A DNA stretch of 64,000 nucleotides from Rodentibacter sp901420285 (lineage in GTDB: Bacteria; Pseudomonadota; Gammaproteobacteria; Enterobacterales; Pasteurellaceae), in assembly GCF_041734645.1 (NCBI RefSeq), contig NZ_CP162010.1, positions 1 through 64,000 on the forward strand. Reading direction: 5' to 3'. The position numbers were made by a program, and so were the translations under genes. The notes beneath the pieces were generated by a model. It worked only from the letters and a program-made list of their open reading frames with translations. It was not told where the DNA came from and did not search any database. This document shows positions 1 through 8,272 of the stretch, piece by piece (the first letter of the stretch is position 1; each line of letters begins with the position of its first letter).

Positions 1-269
1 AAATTTAGTTCCTTTTCCCTTCAGATCAACATTATCCGATATCCTCTAACCTCTTCATTTTTAAAAGAAAAAAGAGCTTACTCACAAGCTCGAAGGATCC
101 TAATAATAACAATAATAAGATCTTTCTTTATAAAAAAAGATCATAGATCTATTAGCCCACGATATTTAGATCCTTTTCCATTTCAACCAAATCAATTCTT
201 GCTTTCAAGAAAAATCGAATTTCTGTAAAATAGCGCCCATTTTTTAGCTTCGAATATATAGAGAAAACG
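1..269. other. oriC: Probable oriC, mnmG-proximal AT-rich unwinding region (partial)
   Basis: No gene is seen here. The stretch is very AT-rich and has six GATC sites between 24 and 172, where less than one is expected by chance. Three 13-mers resemble the E. coli oriC unwinding repeat GATCTNTTNTTTT: 119-131 (GATCTTTCTTTAT), 130-142 on the minus strand (GATCTTTTTTTAT) and 169-181 (GATCCTTTTCCAT). The six-mer AGATCT, a site for ATP-bound DnaA, occurs at 118-123 and 145-150. In E. coli the unwinding element lies next to mnmG, with the DnaA boxes further away, and the arrangement here matches that. The strong DnaA boxes would lie left of the window. The assignment is inferred from sequence and context. 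Confidence 0.65.
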
Positions 270-2159
270 ATGTTTTATACCGAAACTTATGATGTGATCG
301 TCATCGGCGGCGGTCATGCCGGAACTGAAGCCGCCCTTGCACCGGCACGTATGGGCTTAAAAACCCTTTTGTTAACGCATAATGTCGATACCTTAGGGCA
401 AATGTCTTGCAACCCGGCGATTGGTGGGATCGGTAAAGGTCATTTAGTCAAAGAAATTGATGCCATGGGTGGTTTAATGGCGCACGCAGCAGACAAAGCG
501 GGGATCCAATTCCGTACATTAAACAGCAGTAAAGGCCCGGCTGTACGCGCCACCCGTGCGCAAGCGGATCGCGTGTTATATCGTCAGGCCGTACGCATTG
601 CTCTTGAAAACCAACCGAATTTAGATATTTTCCAACAAGAAGCAACGGATATTCTGATTGAACAGGATCGCGCCACTGGTGTGGCGACTAAAATGGGCTT
701 AACTTTCCGTGCAAAATCTGTAATTTTAACTGCCGGTACGTTTCTAGCCGGTAAGATCCATATTGGCCTTCAAAATTATGAAGGTGGTCGCGCAGGGGAT
801 CCGGCTTCTGTGAATCTTTCCCATCGTTTACGTGAGCTGGGTTTGCGCGTAGATCGCCTAAAAACCGGTACGCCGCCACGTATTGATGCGCGCACGATCA
901 ATTTTGACATACTGGCAAAACAACACGGCGATGCGGTGCTGCCGGTATTTTCTTTTATGGGATCGGTTTCCGATCACCCGCAACAAATTCCCTGCTACAT
1001 CACACACACAAACGAACAAACTCATGAGGTGATCCGCAATAATTTGGATCGTAGTCCAATGTACACCGGCGTGATAGAAGGGATTGGCCCACGTTATTGC
1101 CCCTCTATTGAAGATAAAGTGATGCGTTTTGCCGATCGCAATTCTCATCAAATCTATTTAGAACCGGAAGGCTTAACCAGCAATGAAGTCTATCCAAACG
1201 GAATTTCTACCAGTTTGCCGTTTGACGTGCAAATGGGCATTGTGAATTCCATGAAAGGTTTAGAAAAAGCTCGCATCATCAAACCTGGTTATGCCATTGA
1301 ATATGATTATTTCGATCCGCGTGACTTAAAACCCACTTTAGAAACTAAATCAATTTCTGGTTTATTCTTCGCTGGTCAGATTAACGGCACCACCGGTTAT
1401 GAAGAAGCCGCAGCACAAGGCTTACTTGCCGGGATTAACGCAGGGCTTTACGTGCAAGAAAAAGAACCTTGGTTTCCACGTCGAGATCAGGCTTATACCG
1501 GCGTATTGGTGGATGATCTCTGTACATTGGGCACCAAAGAGCCGTACCGCGTGTTTACTTCCCGTGCGGAATATCGTTTATTACTTCGTGAAGACAATGC
1601 CGATATTCGTTTAACCCCAATTGCGCACGAACTCGGTTTAATTGACGAAGCACGTTGGGCGCGATTTAATCAAAAAATGGAAAATATTGAACAGGAACGC
1701 CAACGCTTACGCAGTATTTGGTTGCATCCGCGTTCGGAATATTTGGAAGAAGCCAATAAAGTGCTTGGCAGCCCGTTAGTGCGCGAAGCGAATGGCGAAG
1801 ATTTATTGCGCCGCCCGGAAATGAACTATGAAATCTTAACCGCATTGACGCCTTACCAACCGGCAATGGAAGATAAAGAAGCCGTCGAACAAGTGGAAAT
1901 TGCGATTAAATATCAAGGCTATATCGAGCATCAAGAAGAAGAAATCGAAAAACAAAAACGCCATGAAAACACCGAAATTCCGGCAAAATTTGATTATTCC
2001 AAAGTGTCCGGCCTTTCTAACGAAGTGCGCGCGAAGTTAGAACAACATCGCCCGGTCTCCATCGGACAGGCAAGCCGCATTTCCGGCATCACACCGGCGG
2101 CAATTTCCATTATTTTGGTCAATTTGAAAAAACAAGGGATGTTAAAGCGCGGCGAATAA
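270..2159 (+). CDS. mnmG: tRNA uridine-5-carboxymethylaminomethyl modification enzyme MnmG (GidA)
   Basis: FAD-dependent subunit of the MnmE-MnmG complex, which adds the carboxymethylaminomethyl group to C5 of the wobble uridine in certain tRNAs. The 629-residue length is normal for the family. The N-terminus carries the dinucleotide-binding motif VIGGGHAGTEAA around residues 11-22, and the family motif CNPAIGGIGKGHLVKEIDA follows near residue 47. The C-terminal helical domain that binds MnmE is present (GQASRISGITPAAISIILV). Start is the ATG at 270 with an upstream GAGAAAA. It lies beside the probable oriC, its usual place in gammaproteobacteria, and an inverted repeat that probably terminates transcription follows it. 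Confidence 0.97.
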   Translation: MFYTETYDVIVIGGGHAGTEAALAPARMGLKTLLLTHNVDTLGQMSCNPAIGGIGKGHLVKEIDAMGGLMAHAADKAGIQFRTLNSSKGPAVRATRAQADRVLYRQAVRIALENQPNLDIFQQEATDILIEQDRATGVATKMGLTFRAKSVILTAGTFLAGKIHIGLQNYEGGRAGDPASVNLSHRLRELGLRVDRLKTGTPPRIDARTINFDILAKQHGDAVLPVFSFMGSVSDHPQQIPCYITHTNEQTHEVIRNNLDRSPMYTGVIEGIGPRYCPSIEDKVMRFADRNSHQIYLEPEGLTSNEVYPNGISTSLPFDVQMGIVNSMKGLEKARIIKPGYAIEYDYFDPRDLKPTLETKSISGLFFAGQINGTTGYEEAAAQGLLAGINAGLYVQEKEPWFPRRDQAYTGVLVDDLCTLGTKEPYRVFTSRAEYRLLLREDNADIRLTPIAHELGLIDEARWARFNQKMENIEQERQRLRSIWLHPRSEYLEEANKVLGSPLVREANGEDLLRRPEMNYEILTALTPYQPAMEDKEAVEQVEIAIKYQGYIEHQEEEIEKQKRHENTEIPAKFDYSKVSGLSNEVRAKLEQHRPVSIGQASRISGITPAAISIILVNLKKQGMLKRGE

Positions 2160-2180
2160 TTCTCGGTTTATTGAACCTCT

Positions 2181-2224
2181 AAAATAGCACCGCATTGGAA
2201 CCGCCTCCAATGCGGTGCTATTTT
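2181..2224. terminator. Inverted repeat of the GCACCGCATTGRA motif, probable bidirectional terminator
   Basis: Arms AAAATAGCACCGCATTGGA (2181-2199) and its exact complement (2206-2224) are separated by six bases. The 19-bp stem flanked by A and T runs could end transcription on either strand. It sits directly after mnmG. The same arms recur in four other places in the window. Confidence 0.8.
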
Positions 2225-2242
2225 GTTAGTTGAATTTATGTT

Positions 2243-2505
2243 TTGATTCAGATAAGTATTTTTACGTCATTGCCATATTGTTTTAGCACCGCACTGAAGC
2301 CTTTCGGTTTCGACGTGTTCATTGGTAAGGAATTTTACGGTAGGGAGGCGTTAGTATTGGTGAGTTTATATTTCGGCACCAAGCGTTTTAGCGAACTGTG
2401 CCGATCTATTGATAGTGTGAGTGAATCTATGTTAACGAAGACACTATAAGAATTGGAAGCAATTACACTTTCCAGTAGAATAATGCCATTTTTCAAAGAG
2501 ATACA
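2243..2505 (+). pseudogene. Decayed HxlR-family transcriptional regulator
   Basis: The frame starting at 2243 reads through a recognisable HxlR winged-helix core: FGTKRFSELCRSIDSVSESM followed by LTKTL, a TAA stop at 2447-2449, then ELEA in the same frame. In intact HxlR proteins this block reads like GTKRFxELxRxIPGVSExMLTxxLRELE and sits near the middle of a roughly 110-residue protein. The N-terminal part here is poor and lacks the usual conserved Cys and start region, and the C-terminal wing is lost after ELEA. There is a fragment of the dispersed GCACCGCA motif at 2286-2295. I read this as a gene relic, not a functional ORF. The family call rests on the motif only. Confidence 0.55.
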
Positions 2506-2508
2506 AAA

Positions 2509-3126
2509 ATGAAAGCAAAATTAGACAGTCTTCTTGCACAAGCGAATATTCAAGTGAGCGAGCAACAAAAAGATCAGTTGATCGAGCTTGTTAATTTACT
2601 CAATAAATGGAACAAAGCCTATAATTTAACTTCCGTGCGCGATCCGCAAGAAATGTTGGTGAAGCATATCTTGGATAGCCTTGTAGTAAGCCCTTATTTA
2701 CAGGGTGATCGTTTTATTGATGTGGGTACCGGTCCGGGCTTGCCGGGGTTACCATTGGCGATAATTAATCCGGATAAACAATTTGTGTTGTTAGATAGCC
2801 TTGGCAAGCGGGTTAGTTTTATTCGCAATGCGGTGCTCAAATTAAGACTCACTAATGTTACGCCGGTGTTAAGTCGCGTGGAAGAATATCAGCCGGAAGA
2901 AAAATTCGATGGCGTGTTGAGTCGAGCGTTTGCTTCGTTGAAGGATATGACTGAATGGTGCCATCACTTACTGTCATCTGATGGATTATTTTATGCCTTG
3001 AAGGGGATTTATCATCAGGAAGAAGTACAAAATTTAAACGATATATTTACCGTTGAAAAAGTGGTTTCTCTTGATGTACCGACGCTTGTTGGTGAACGAC
3101 ATTTAGTACTTTTAACTAAAAAGTAA
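2509..3126 (+). CDS. rsmG: 16S rRNA (guanine(527)-N7)-methyltransferase RsmG (GidB)
   Basis: SAM-dependent methyltransferase that makes m7G527 in 16S rRNA. The 205-residue protein has the family length. The SAM-binding loop FIDVGTGPGLPGLPLAI spans about residues 69-85, and the family-typical LNKWNKAYNLTSVRD lies near residues 31-45. In many bacteria rsmG directly follows mnmG; here a 349-bp gap with a hairpin and a dead regulator separates them. Start is the ATG at 2509, and the Shine-Dalgarno sequence (GAGA) is weak. Confidence 0.96.
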   Translation: MKAKLDSLLAQANIQVSEQQKDQLIELVNLLNKWNKAYNLTSVRDPQEMLVKHILDSLVVSPYLQGDRFIDVGTGPGLPGLPLAIINPDKQFVLLDSLGKRVSFIRNAVLKLRLTNVTPVLSRVEEYQPEEKFDGVLSRAFASLKDMTEWCHHLLSSDGLFYALKGIYHQEEVQNLNDIFTVEKVVSLDVPTLVGERHLVLLTKK

Positions 3127-3188
3127 ATATTTTGTTAATTATTTTTTGAAATTGTGATTCGTTTAACGTTTTTTTAAGCGCTTTTGAG

Positions 3189-3216
3189 TTGAATCTGATT
3201 TTTTCAAAGGTATAAT
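3189..3216 (+). promoter_or_regulatory. Probable sigma-70 promoter of the atp operon
   Basis: A TTGAAT -35 element (3189-3194) and a perfect TATAAT -10 element (3211-3216) are separated by 16 bases, upstream of atpI. The preceding region is AT-rich. This is the only good promoter-like sequence between rsmG and atpI. Confidence 0.6.
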
Positions 3217-3242
3217 TGTCGCGTTTTAAGGTTTAAAAAGTT

Positions 3243-3620
3243 ATGTCCAGAGTTTTAGCGCAAGCCAGAGCTAAATATAAAAAAGCCATTTTAATTGAAC
3301 TTTTTTTTGTGGTTGTTTTAGGTTCTGTTATTGCGTTGTTATCCGATACTCAAAGTGCGGTTGATTTTTGCTTAGGATTTTTTTCCGCCTTCATACCTTT
3401 TTGTGTCTTTGTGTATGTAGTTTTTTACTGCAATCAAAATTTATCAAAAAAACTAACCGCACTTTATCGTGGTGAAGCCATTAAGTTTGTGCTGACGATT
3501 TTACTGATTATTATGGCCTTTAAATGGCTTTTGGTAACGTATTTTATTGTTTTTTTTACAGGTTTTTTTGTAGCATTGATGCTTAATAATATAATTCCAT
3601 TTTTGCTAAATAAGTCTTAA
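3243..3620 (+). CDS. atpI: F0F1 ATP synthase accessory protein I
   Basis: Small hydrophobic protein (125 residues) at the head of the ATP synthase operon. The family is thought to assist c-ring assembly and Mg2+ handling, and it is not a structural subunit. Four membrane segments are visible, at about residues 17-35, 40-62, 77-95 and 97-115. Two uptake signal sequences in opposite orientation lie inside the gene (3353-3361 and 3456-3464), so even coding sequence carries them. The assignment rests mainly on position and hydrophobicity, because the family is poorly conserved. Confidence 0.85.
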   Translation: MSRVLAQARAKYKKAILIELFFVVVLGSVIALLSDTQSAVDFCLGFFSAFIPFCVFVYVVFYCNQNLSKKLTALYRGEAIKFVLTILLIIMAFKWLLVTYFIVFFTGFFVALMLNNIIPFLLNKS

Positions 3621-3644
3621 GTTTTATTTTACAAAGGGTTAACT

Positions 3645-4433
3645 ATGTCTGAACAAACAACTTCAGAATATATCGGTCACCACTTGTCTTTCCTTAAAAC
3701 GGGAGACGGTTTCTGGAATATTCATGTTGATACCTTATTTTTCTCTATTCTCTCTGCCGTTGTCTTTCTGTTTATCTTTCGTCGGGTAGCTCAAAAAGCA
3801 ACGCCAAACGTACCTGGCAAATTACAATGCTTAGTTGAAATACTGGTCGGTTGGGTTAATGGTATCGTTAAAGAAAATTTCCATGGTCCGCGTGATGTGG
3901 TTGCACCAATTGCCCTTACTATTTTCTGTTGGGTGTTTATTATGAACGCCATTGATTTAATCCCTGTCGATTTTCTTCCGCAACTTGCCGGATTATTTGG
4001 TATTCATTATTTGAGAGCTGTTCCTACGGCAGATATTAGCGCCACTTTGGGAATGTCTATTTGTGTCTTTTTCCTGATTCTTTTCTATACGGTGAAATCT
4101 AAAGGTGTTAGTGGTTTAGTTAAGGAATATACATTACATCCGTTTAATCACTGGGCGTTTATTCCCGTCAACTTTATTCTTGAAACTGTAACATTGCTCG
4201 CTAAACCTATTTCTCTCGGTTTCCGCTTATTCGGTAACATGTATGCAGGCGAGCTGATCTTTATTCTTATTGCTGTAATGTATTCCGCTAATATGGCGAT
4301 TGCAGCATTGGGAATCCCATTACACCTGGCTTGGGCTATTTTCCATATTTTGGTAATTACGCTACAGGCATTCATCTTTATGATGTTGACGGTGGTTTAT
4401 TTGAGCATTGCTTATAACAAGGCAGAGCATTAA
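3645..4433 (+). CDS. atpB: ATP synthase subunit a
   Basis: Membrane subunit of Fo that carries the proton half-channels against the c-ring. The protein has 262 residues and five to six membrane helices. The conserved helix with the essential arginine is visible in LAKPISLGFRLFGNMYAGE, followed by a helix ending in LQAFIFMMLTVVYLSIA. The start ATG follows the AAAGGG of the gap after atpI by a normal distance. It belongs to the atpIBEFHAGDC operon. Confidence 0.97.
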   Translation: MSEQTTSEYIGHHLSFLKTGDGFWNIHVDTLFFSILSAVVFLFIFRRVAQKATPNVPGKLQCLVEILVGWVNGIVKENFHGPRDVVAPIALTIFCWVFIMNAIDLIPVDFLPQLAGLFGIHYLRAVPTADISATLGMSICVFFLILFYTVKSKGVSGLVKEYTLHPFNHWAFIPVNFILETVTLLAKPISLGFRLFGNMYAGELIFILIAVMYSANMAIAALGIPLHLAWAIFHILVITLQAFIFMMLTVVYLSIAYNKAEH

Positions 4434-4482
4434 TTTTATTAACCGGCTCTAGGGCTAAACTTAACTTCTATTGGAGAACATT

Positions 4483-4737
4483 ATGGAAACTGTAATTACA
4501 GCTACAATTATTGGTGCATCAATCCTTCTTGCATTTGCTGCATTAGGTACGGCAATCGGTTTTGCGATTTTAGGCGGTAAATTCTTAGAATCATCAGCCC
4601 GTCAGCCAGAGCTTGCTTCAAGCCTGCAAACTAAAATGTTTATCGTAGCAGGCCTTTTGGATGCGATTGCAATGATTGCAGTTGGTATTTCTTTACTTTT
4701 CATTTTTGCAAACCCATTTATCGGTTTATTACAATAA
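4483..4737 (+). CDS. atpE: ATP synthase subunit c
   Basis: The 84-residue proteolipid forms the rotating c-ring. It has two membrane helices joined by the polar loop SSARQPE (about residues 37-43). The proton-binding acidic residue is Asp60 in VAGLLDAIAMIAVGI. A frame-open TTG exists at 4471, but the ATG at 4483 is preferred: it is preceded by TTGGAGAA and gives the normal subunit c N-terminus METVI. The Asp points to proton coupling; the Gln and Glu ligand pattern of sodium types is not seen. Confidence 0.97.
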   Translation: METVITATIIGASILLAFAALGTAIGFAILGGKFLESSARQPELASSLQTKMFIVAGLLDAIAMIAVGISLLFIFANPFIGLLQ

Positions 4738-4786
4738 TTACCTTATTTGCTTATCAACGTAAAACAAGCAGATTAAGGAGGACGTT

Positions 4787-5257
4787 GTGAATTTAAATGC
4801 AACATTAATTGGTCAGCTCATTTCATTCGGACTATTCGTATGGTTCTGTATGAAGTTCGTTTGGCCGCCGATTATTAAGGCAATTGAAACGCGTCAGAGC
4901 CAGATTGCAAATGCTTTAGCCTCAGCGGAAGCAGCAAAAAAAGAACAAGCGGATACCAAAGCTCTTGTTGAAGAAGAAATTTCTAAAGCAAAAATTCAAG
5001 CACAGGAAATTTTAGATGCTGCCAATAAACGTCGTAACGAAGTATTAGACGAAGTTAAAACCGAAGCTGAAGAACTTAAAGCTAAAATCATTGAACAAGG
5101 TTATGCGGAAGTTGAAGCTGAACGTAAACGCGTTCAAGAAGAATTGCGTGTTAAGGTGGCGTCTTTGGCGGTTGCTGGTGCAGAAAAAATTGTAGGTCGT
5201 TCTATTGATGAGGCGGCAAACAATGACATTATTGATAAATTAGTTGCAGAACTATAG
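4787..5257 (+). CDS. atpF: ATP synthase subunit b
   Basis: Peripheral stalk subunit of 156 residues: one N-terminal membrane anchor (about residues 5-26), then a long charged helix that dimerises and reaches F1. The start codon is GTG at 4787, preceded by a very strong Shine-Dalgarno sequence AAGGAGG at 4775-4781. The Ala/Glu/Lys-rich stretch from about residue 40 to 120 is typical of the right-handed coiled coil in this subunit. The 12 bp to atpH fits tight operon spacing. Confidence 0.96.
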   Translation: MNLNATLIGQLISFGLFVWFCMKFVWPPIIKAIETRQSQIANALASAEAAKKEQADTKALVEEEISKAKIQAQEILDAANKRRNEVLDEVKTEAEELKAKIIEQGYAEVEAERKRVQEELRVKVASLAVAGAEKIVGRSIDEAANNDIIDKLVAEL

Positions 5258-5269
5258 AAGGTTGAGCTT

Positions 5270-5815
5270 ATGTCAGAATTAACTACCATAGCTCGTCCTT
5301 ATGCAAAAGCAGTATTTGATTTTGCCATAGAACAAAGATCAATCGACAAGAGTACGGTTAAAAAATGGGAAGAGATGTTAGGTTTTCTAGCAGAGGTTGT
5401 TGAAAATGACACCATGAAGGATTTTTTAACAAGTTCTTTTTCTGCAGAAAAATTGGCAGATACGGTGATCTCAATTTGTGGTGAGCAAGTAGATCAATAT
5501 GGACAAAATTTGATTCGGTTAATGGCTGAAAATAAGCGTTTAACTGTCCTTCCGATAGTATTCAAAGAGTTTCAGCATTATGTTGAAGAATATAATGCAA
5601 TTGCGGAAGTTCAAGTCACCTCAGCTCAACCATTAAGTATCGCACAACAAGAAAAAGTTGCTGCCGCAATGGAAAAGAAATTAGCCCGTAAGATTAAGTT
5701 AAATTGCAACGTTGATACCTCATTGATTGCTGGGGTTATCATTCGTACAGATGATTTTGTGATTGACGGAAGTAGCCGTGGACAGCTCAATCGTCTCGCA
5801 AATGAGTTGCAATAA
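5270..5815 (+). CDS. atpH: ATP synthase subunit delta
   Basis: Links the peripheral stalk (b2) to the top of the F1 alpha3beta3 head. The protein has 181 residues. Near the N-terminus it has the family motif TTIARPYAKAVFDFA, and the C-terminal part has the family signature with VIIRTDDFVIDGSSRGQL. It lies between atpF and atpA, the standard order, with 14 bp before atpA. Confidence 0.96.
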   Translation: MSELTTIARPYAKAVFDFAIEQRSIDKSTVKKWEEMLGFLAEVVENDTMKDFLTSSFSAEKLADTVISICGEQVDQYGQNLIRLMAENKRLTVLPIVFKEFQHYVEEYNAIAEVQVTSAQPLSIAQQEKVAAAMEKKLARKIKLNCNVDTSLIAGVIIRTDDFVIDGSSRGQLNRLANELQ

Positions 5816-5829
5816 AAGAGGAATAAAAG

Positions 5830-7371
5830 ATGCAACTAAATTCTACTGAAATTAGTGAATTGATTAAAAAACGCATCGCCCAATTTAATGTGGTGAGCGA
5901 AGCTCGCAACACTGGGACGATCGTTTCCGTAAGCGACGGTATTATTCGTATTCACGGTTTAAGCGATGTAATGCAAGGGGAAATGATTGCATTACCTGGA
6001 AATCGCTATGCAATGGCACTTAACCTTGAGCGCGACTCAGTGGGTGCGGTTGTTATGGGGCCTTACGCGGATTTAGCGGAAGGAATGGAAGTACAATGTA
6101 CCGGTCGTATTCTTGAGGTACCGGTAGGCCGTGGTTTGTTGGGACGAGTGGTAAACACCCTTGGTCAACCGATTGATGGTAAGGGTGAAATAGAAAATGA
6201 TGGTTTTTCTCCAGTTGAAGTTATTGCGCCGGGCGTAATTGAACGTAAATCCGTAGATCAGCCGGTACAAACCGGTTATAAAGCGGTTGACTCCATGGTA
6301 CCAATCGGTCGTGGTCAACGTGAATTGATTATCGGTGACCGTCAAACTGGGAAAACCGCATTAGCGATTGACGCTATTATTAATCAACGTAATTCAGGTA
6401 TTAAATGTATTTATGTGGCAATCGGTCAAAAAGCATCAACTATTGCTAACGTTGTACGCAAATTAGAAGAACATGGTGCATTGGCTAATACTATAGTGGT
6501 TGCCGCCTCTGCCTCTGAATCTGCCGCGTTACAATACCTTGCTCCTTATGCTGGTTGCGCAATGGGTGAATATTTCCGTGATCGCGGTGAAGATGCTTTA
6601 ATCGTTTACGATGATCTTTCCAAACAAGCGGTTGCTTATCGTCAAATTTCCTTGTTATTACGTCGTCCACCTGGTCGTGAAGCTTATCCTGGAGACGTGT
6701 TTTACTTACACTCACGTTTGCTTGAACGTGCTTCTCGTGTAAATGAAGAATACGTAGAAAAATTCACTAAAGGTGAAGTAAAAGGAAAAACAGGTTCTTT
6801 AACCGCACTTCCTATTATTGAAACTCAAGCCGGTGACGTTTCCGCATTCGTTCCAACCAATGTAATTTCTATTACCGACGGTCAGATTTTCTTAGAATCT
6901 AATCTGTTTAACTCAGGTATCCGTCCGGCGGTAAACCCAGGTATTTCAGTTTCCCGTGTGGGTGGTTCGGCGCAAACGAAAGTAATTAAAAAATTAGCGG
7001 GTGGTATTCGTACCGCACTAGCACAGTATCGAGAATTAGCAGCATTTGCTCAGTTTGCTTCAGATCTTGATGACGCAACTCGCAAACAGCTTTCTCACGG
7101 TGAAAAAGTTACCGAATTGCTAAAACAAAAACAATTTGCGCCACTTTCGGTTGCAGAACAAGCTGTAGTTTTATTTGCTGTTGAATTTGGTTATTTGGAT
7201 GATGTGGCACTATCAAAAATTGCAAGTTTTGAGGCTGCACTTTTAGATTATGCAAATCATAATAATGCTGAGTTTATGCAAGAGCTTACTAAAACCGGTA
7301 ACTATAACGATGAAATTAAAGATACATTAAAAGGTATTTTAGATAGTTTCAAAGCGAACAGTGCTTGGTAG
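5830..7371 (+). CDS. atpA: ATP synthase subunit alpha
   Basis: Non-catalytic nucleotide-binding subunit of F1. The 513-residue length is standard. The Walker A loop GDRQTGKT is at residues 169-176, the Walker B region is within DALIVYDDLSKQA, and the signature PAVNPGISVSRVGGSAQ is present. An uptake signal sequence lies inside the gene at 6802-6810 (minus orientation), read as part of LTALP. Start is the ATG at 5830, 14 bp after atpH, behind AAGAGGAATAAAAG. Confidence 0.98.
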   Translation: MQLNSTEISELIKKRIAQFNVVSEARNTGTIVSVSDGIIRIHGLSDVMQGEMIALPGNRYAMALNLERDSVGAVVMGPYADLAEGMEVQCTGRILEVPVGRGLLGRVVNTLGQPIDGKGEIENDGFSPVEVIAPGVIERKSVDQPVQTGYKAVDSMVPIGRGQRELIIGDRQTGKTALAIDAIINQRNSGIKCIYVAIGQKASTIANVVRKLEEHGALANTIVVAASASESAALQYLAPYAGCAMGEYFRDRGEDALIVYDDLSKQAVAYRQISLLLRRPPGREAYPGDVFYLHSRLLERASRVNEEYVEKFTKGEVKGKTGSLTALPIIETQAGDVSAFVPTNVISITDGQIFLESNLFNSGIRPAVNPGISVSRVGGSAQTKVIKKLAGGIRTALAQYRELAAFAQFASDLDDATRKQLSHGEKVTELLKQKQFAPLSVAEQAVVLFAVEFGYLDDVALSKIASFEAALLDYANHNNAEFMQELTKTGNYNDEIKDTLKGILDSFKANSAW

Positions 7372-7386
7372 TAACGGAGAAACAAG

Positions 7387-8256
7387 ATGGCAGGTGCAAA
7401 AGAGATAAAAACCAAAATTGCCAGCGTGCAAAGTACGCAAAAAATTACCAAGGCAATGGAAATGGTTGCAACCTCGAAAATGCGTAAAACGCAGGATCGA
7501 ATGGCGGCATCTCGTCCGTATTCTGAAACTATCCGTAATGTTATCAGCCATGTGTCTAAAGCAAGTATCGGTTATAAACATCCGTTTTTGGTTGAACGTG
7601 ATGTGAAAAAAGTTGGTATTTTGGTTATTTCTACCGATCGAGGAATGTGTGGCGGTTTAAACGTGAATTTGTTTAAAGTCGCACTTAGCCAAATTAAAGG
7701 TTGGAAAGAGCAAAATATTACAACAGAAGTTGGTTTAATCGGATCGAAAGGGATTGGTTTTTTCCGTTCCCTTGGTTTTAAGGTGAAAGGTCAACTTTCC
7801 GGCTTGGGCGATAATCCGGCTTTAGAAGAACTTATTGGTGTGGCAAATACCATGTTTGATGCATATCGTAATGGTGAAATTGATGCAATTTATATTGCAT
7901 ATAATAAATTCGTTAATACGATGTCACAAAAACCGGTTGTGCAACAATTAGTTCCTTTACCGGAATTAGAAAACGATTACTTAGGCGAAAGACAACAGTC
8001 ATGGGATTATATTTATGAACCTGACCCGAAAATTTTGTTAGATAGTCTTTTGGTTCGTTATTTAGAATCTCAGGTTTATCAAGCGGTTGTAGATAATTTA
8101 GCTTCAGAACAAGCGGCTCGAATGGTAGCGATGAAAGCAGCAACAGATAATGCAGGTAATTTAATCAATGACTTGCGGTTGGTGTATAACAAAGCTCGTC
8201 AAGCAAGTATCACAAATGAATTAAATGAAATCGTTGCCGGTGCGGCTGCGATTTAA
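7387..8256 (+). CDS. atpG: ATP synthase subunit gamma
   Basis: Central rotor shaft of F1, 289 residues. The N-terminal helix MAGAKEIKTKIASVQSTQKI and the C-terminal helix with MKAATDNAGNLINDLRL and QASITNELNEIVAGAAAI are the coiled-coil parts that enter the alpha3beta3 cavity. The central part has the Rossmann-like block VLVISTDRGMCGGLN. The gene starts 15 bp after atpA with a GGAG Shine-Dalgarno, and atpD follows at 16 bp. Confidence 0.98.
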   Translation: MAGAKEIKTKIASVQSTQKITKAMEMVATSKMRKTQDRMAASRPYSETIRNVISHVSKASIGYKHPFLVERDVKKVGILVISTDRGMCGGLNVNLFKVALSQIKGWKEQNITTEVGLIGSKGIGFFRSLGFKVKGQLSGLGDNPALEELIGVANTMFDAYRNGEIDAIYIAYNKFVNTMSQKPVVQQLVPLPELENDYLGERQQSWDYIYEPDPKILLDSLLVRYLESQVYQAVVDNLASEQAARMVAMKAATDNAGNLINDLRLVYNKARQASITNELNEIVAGAAAI

Positions 8257-8272
8257 TAGAAGAGGAACGGTA

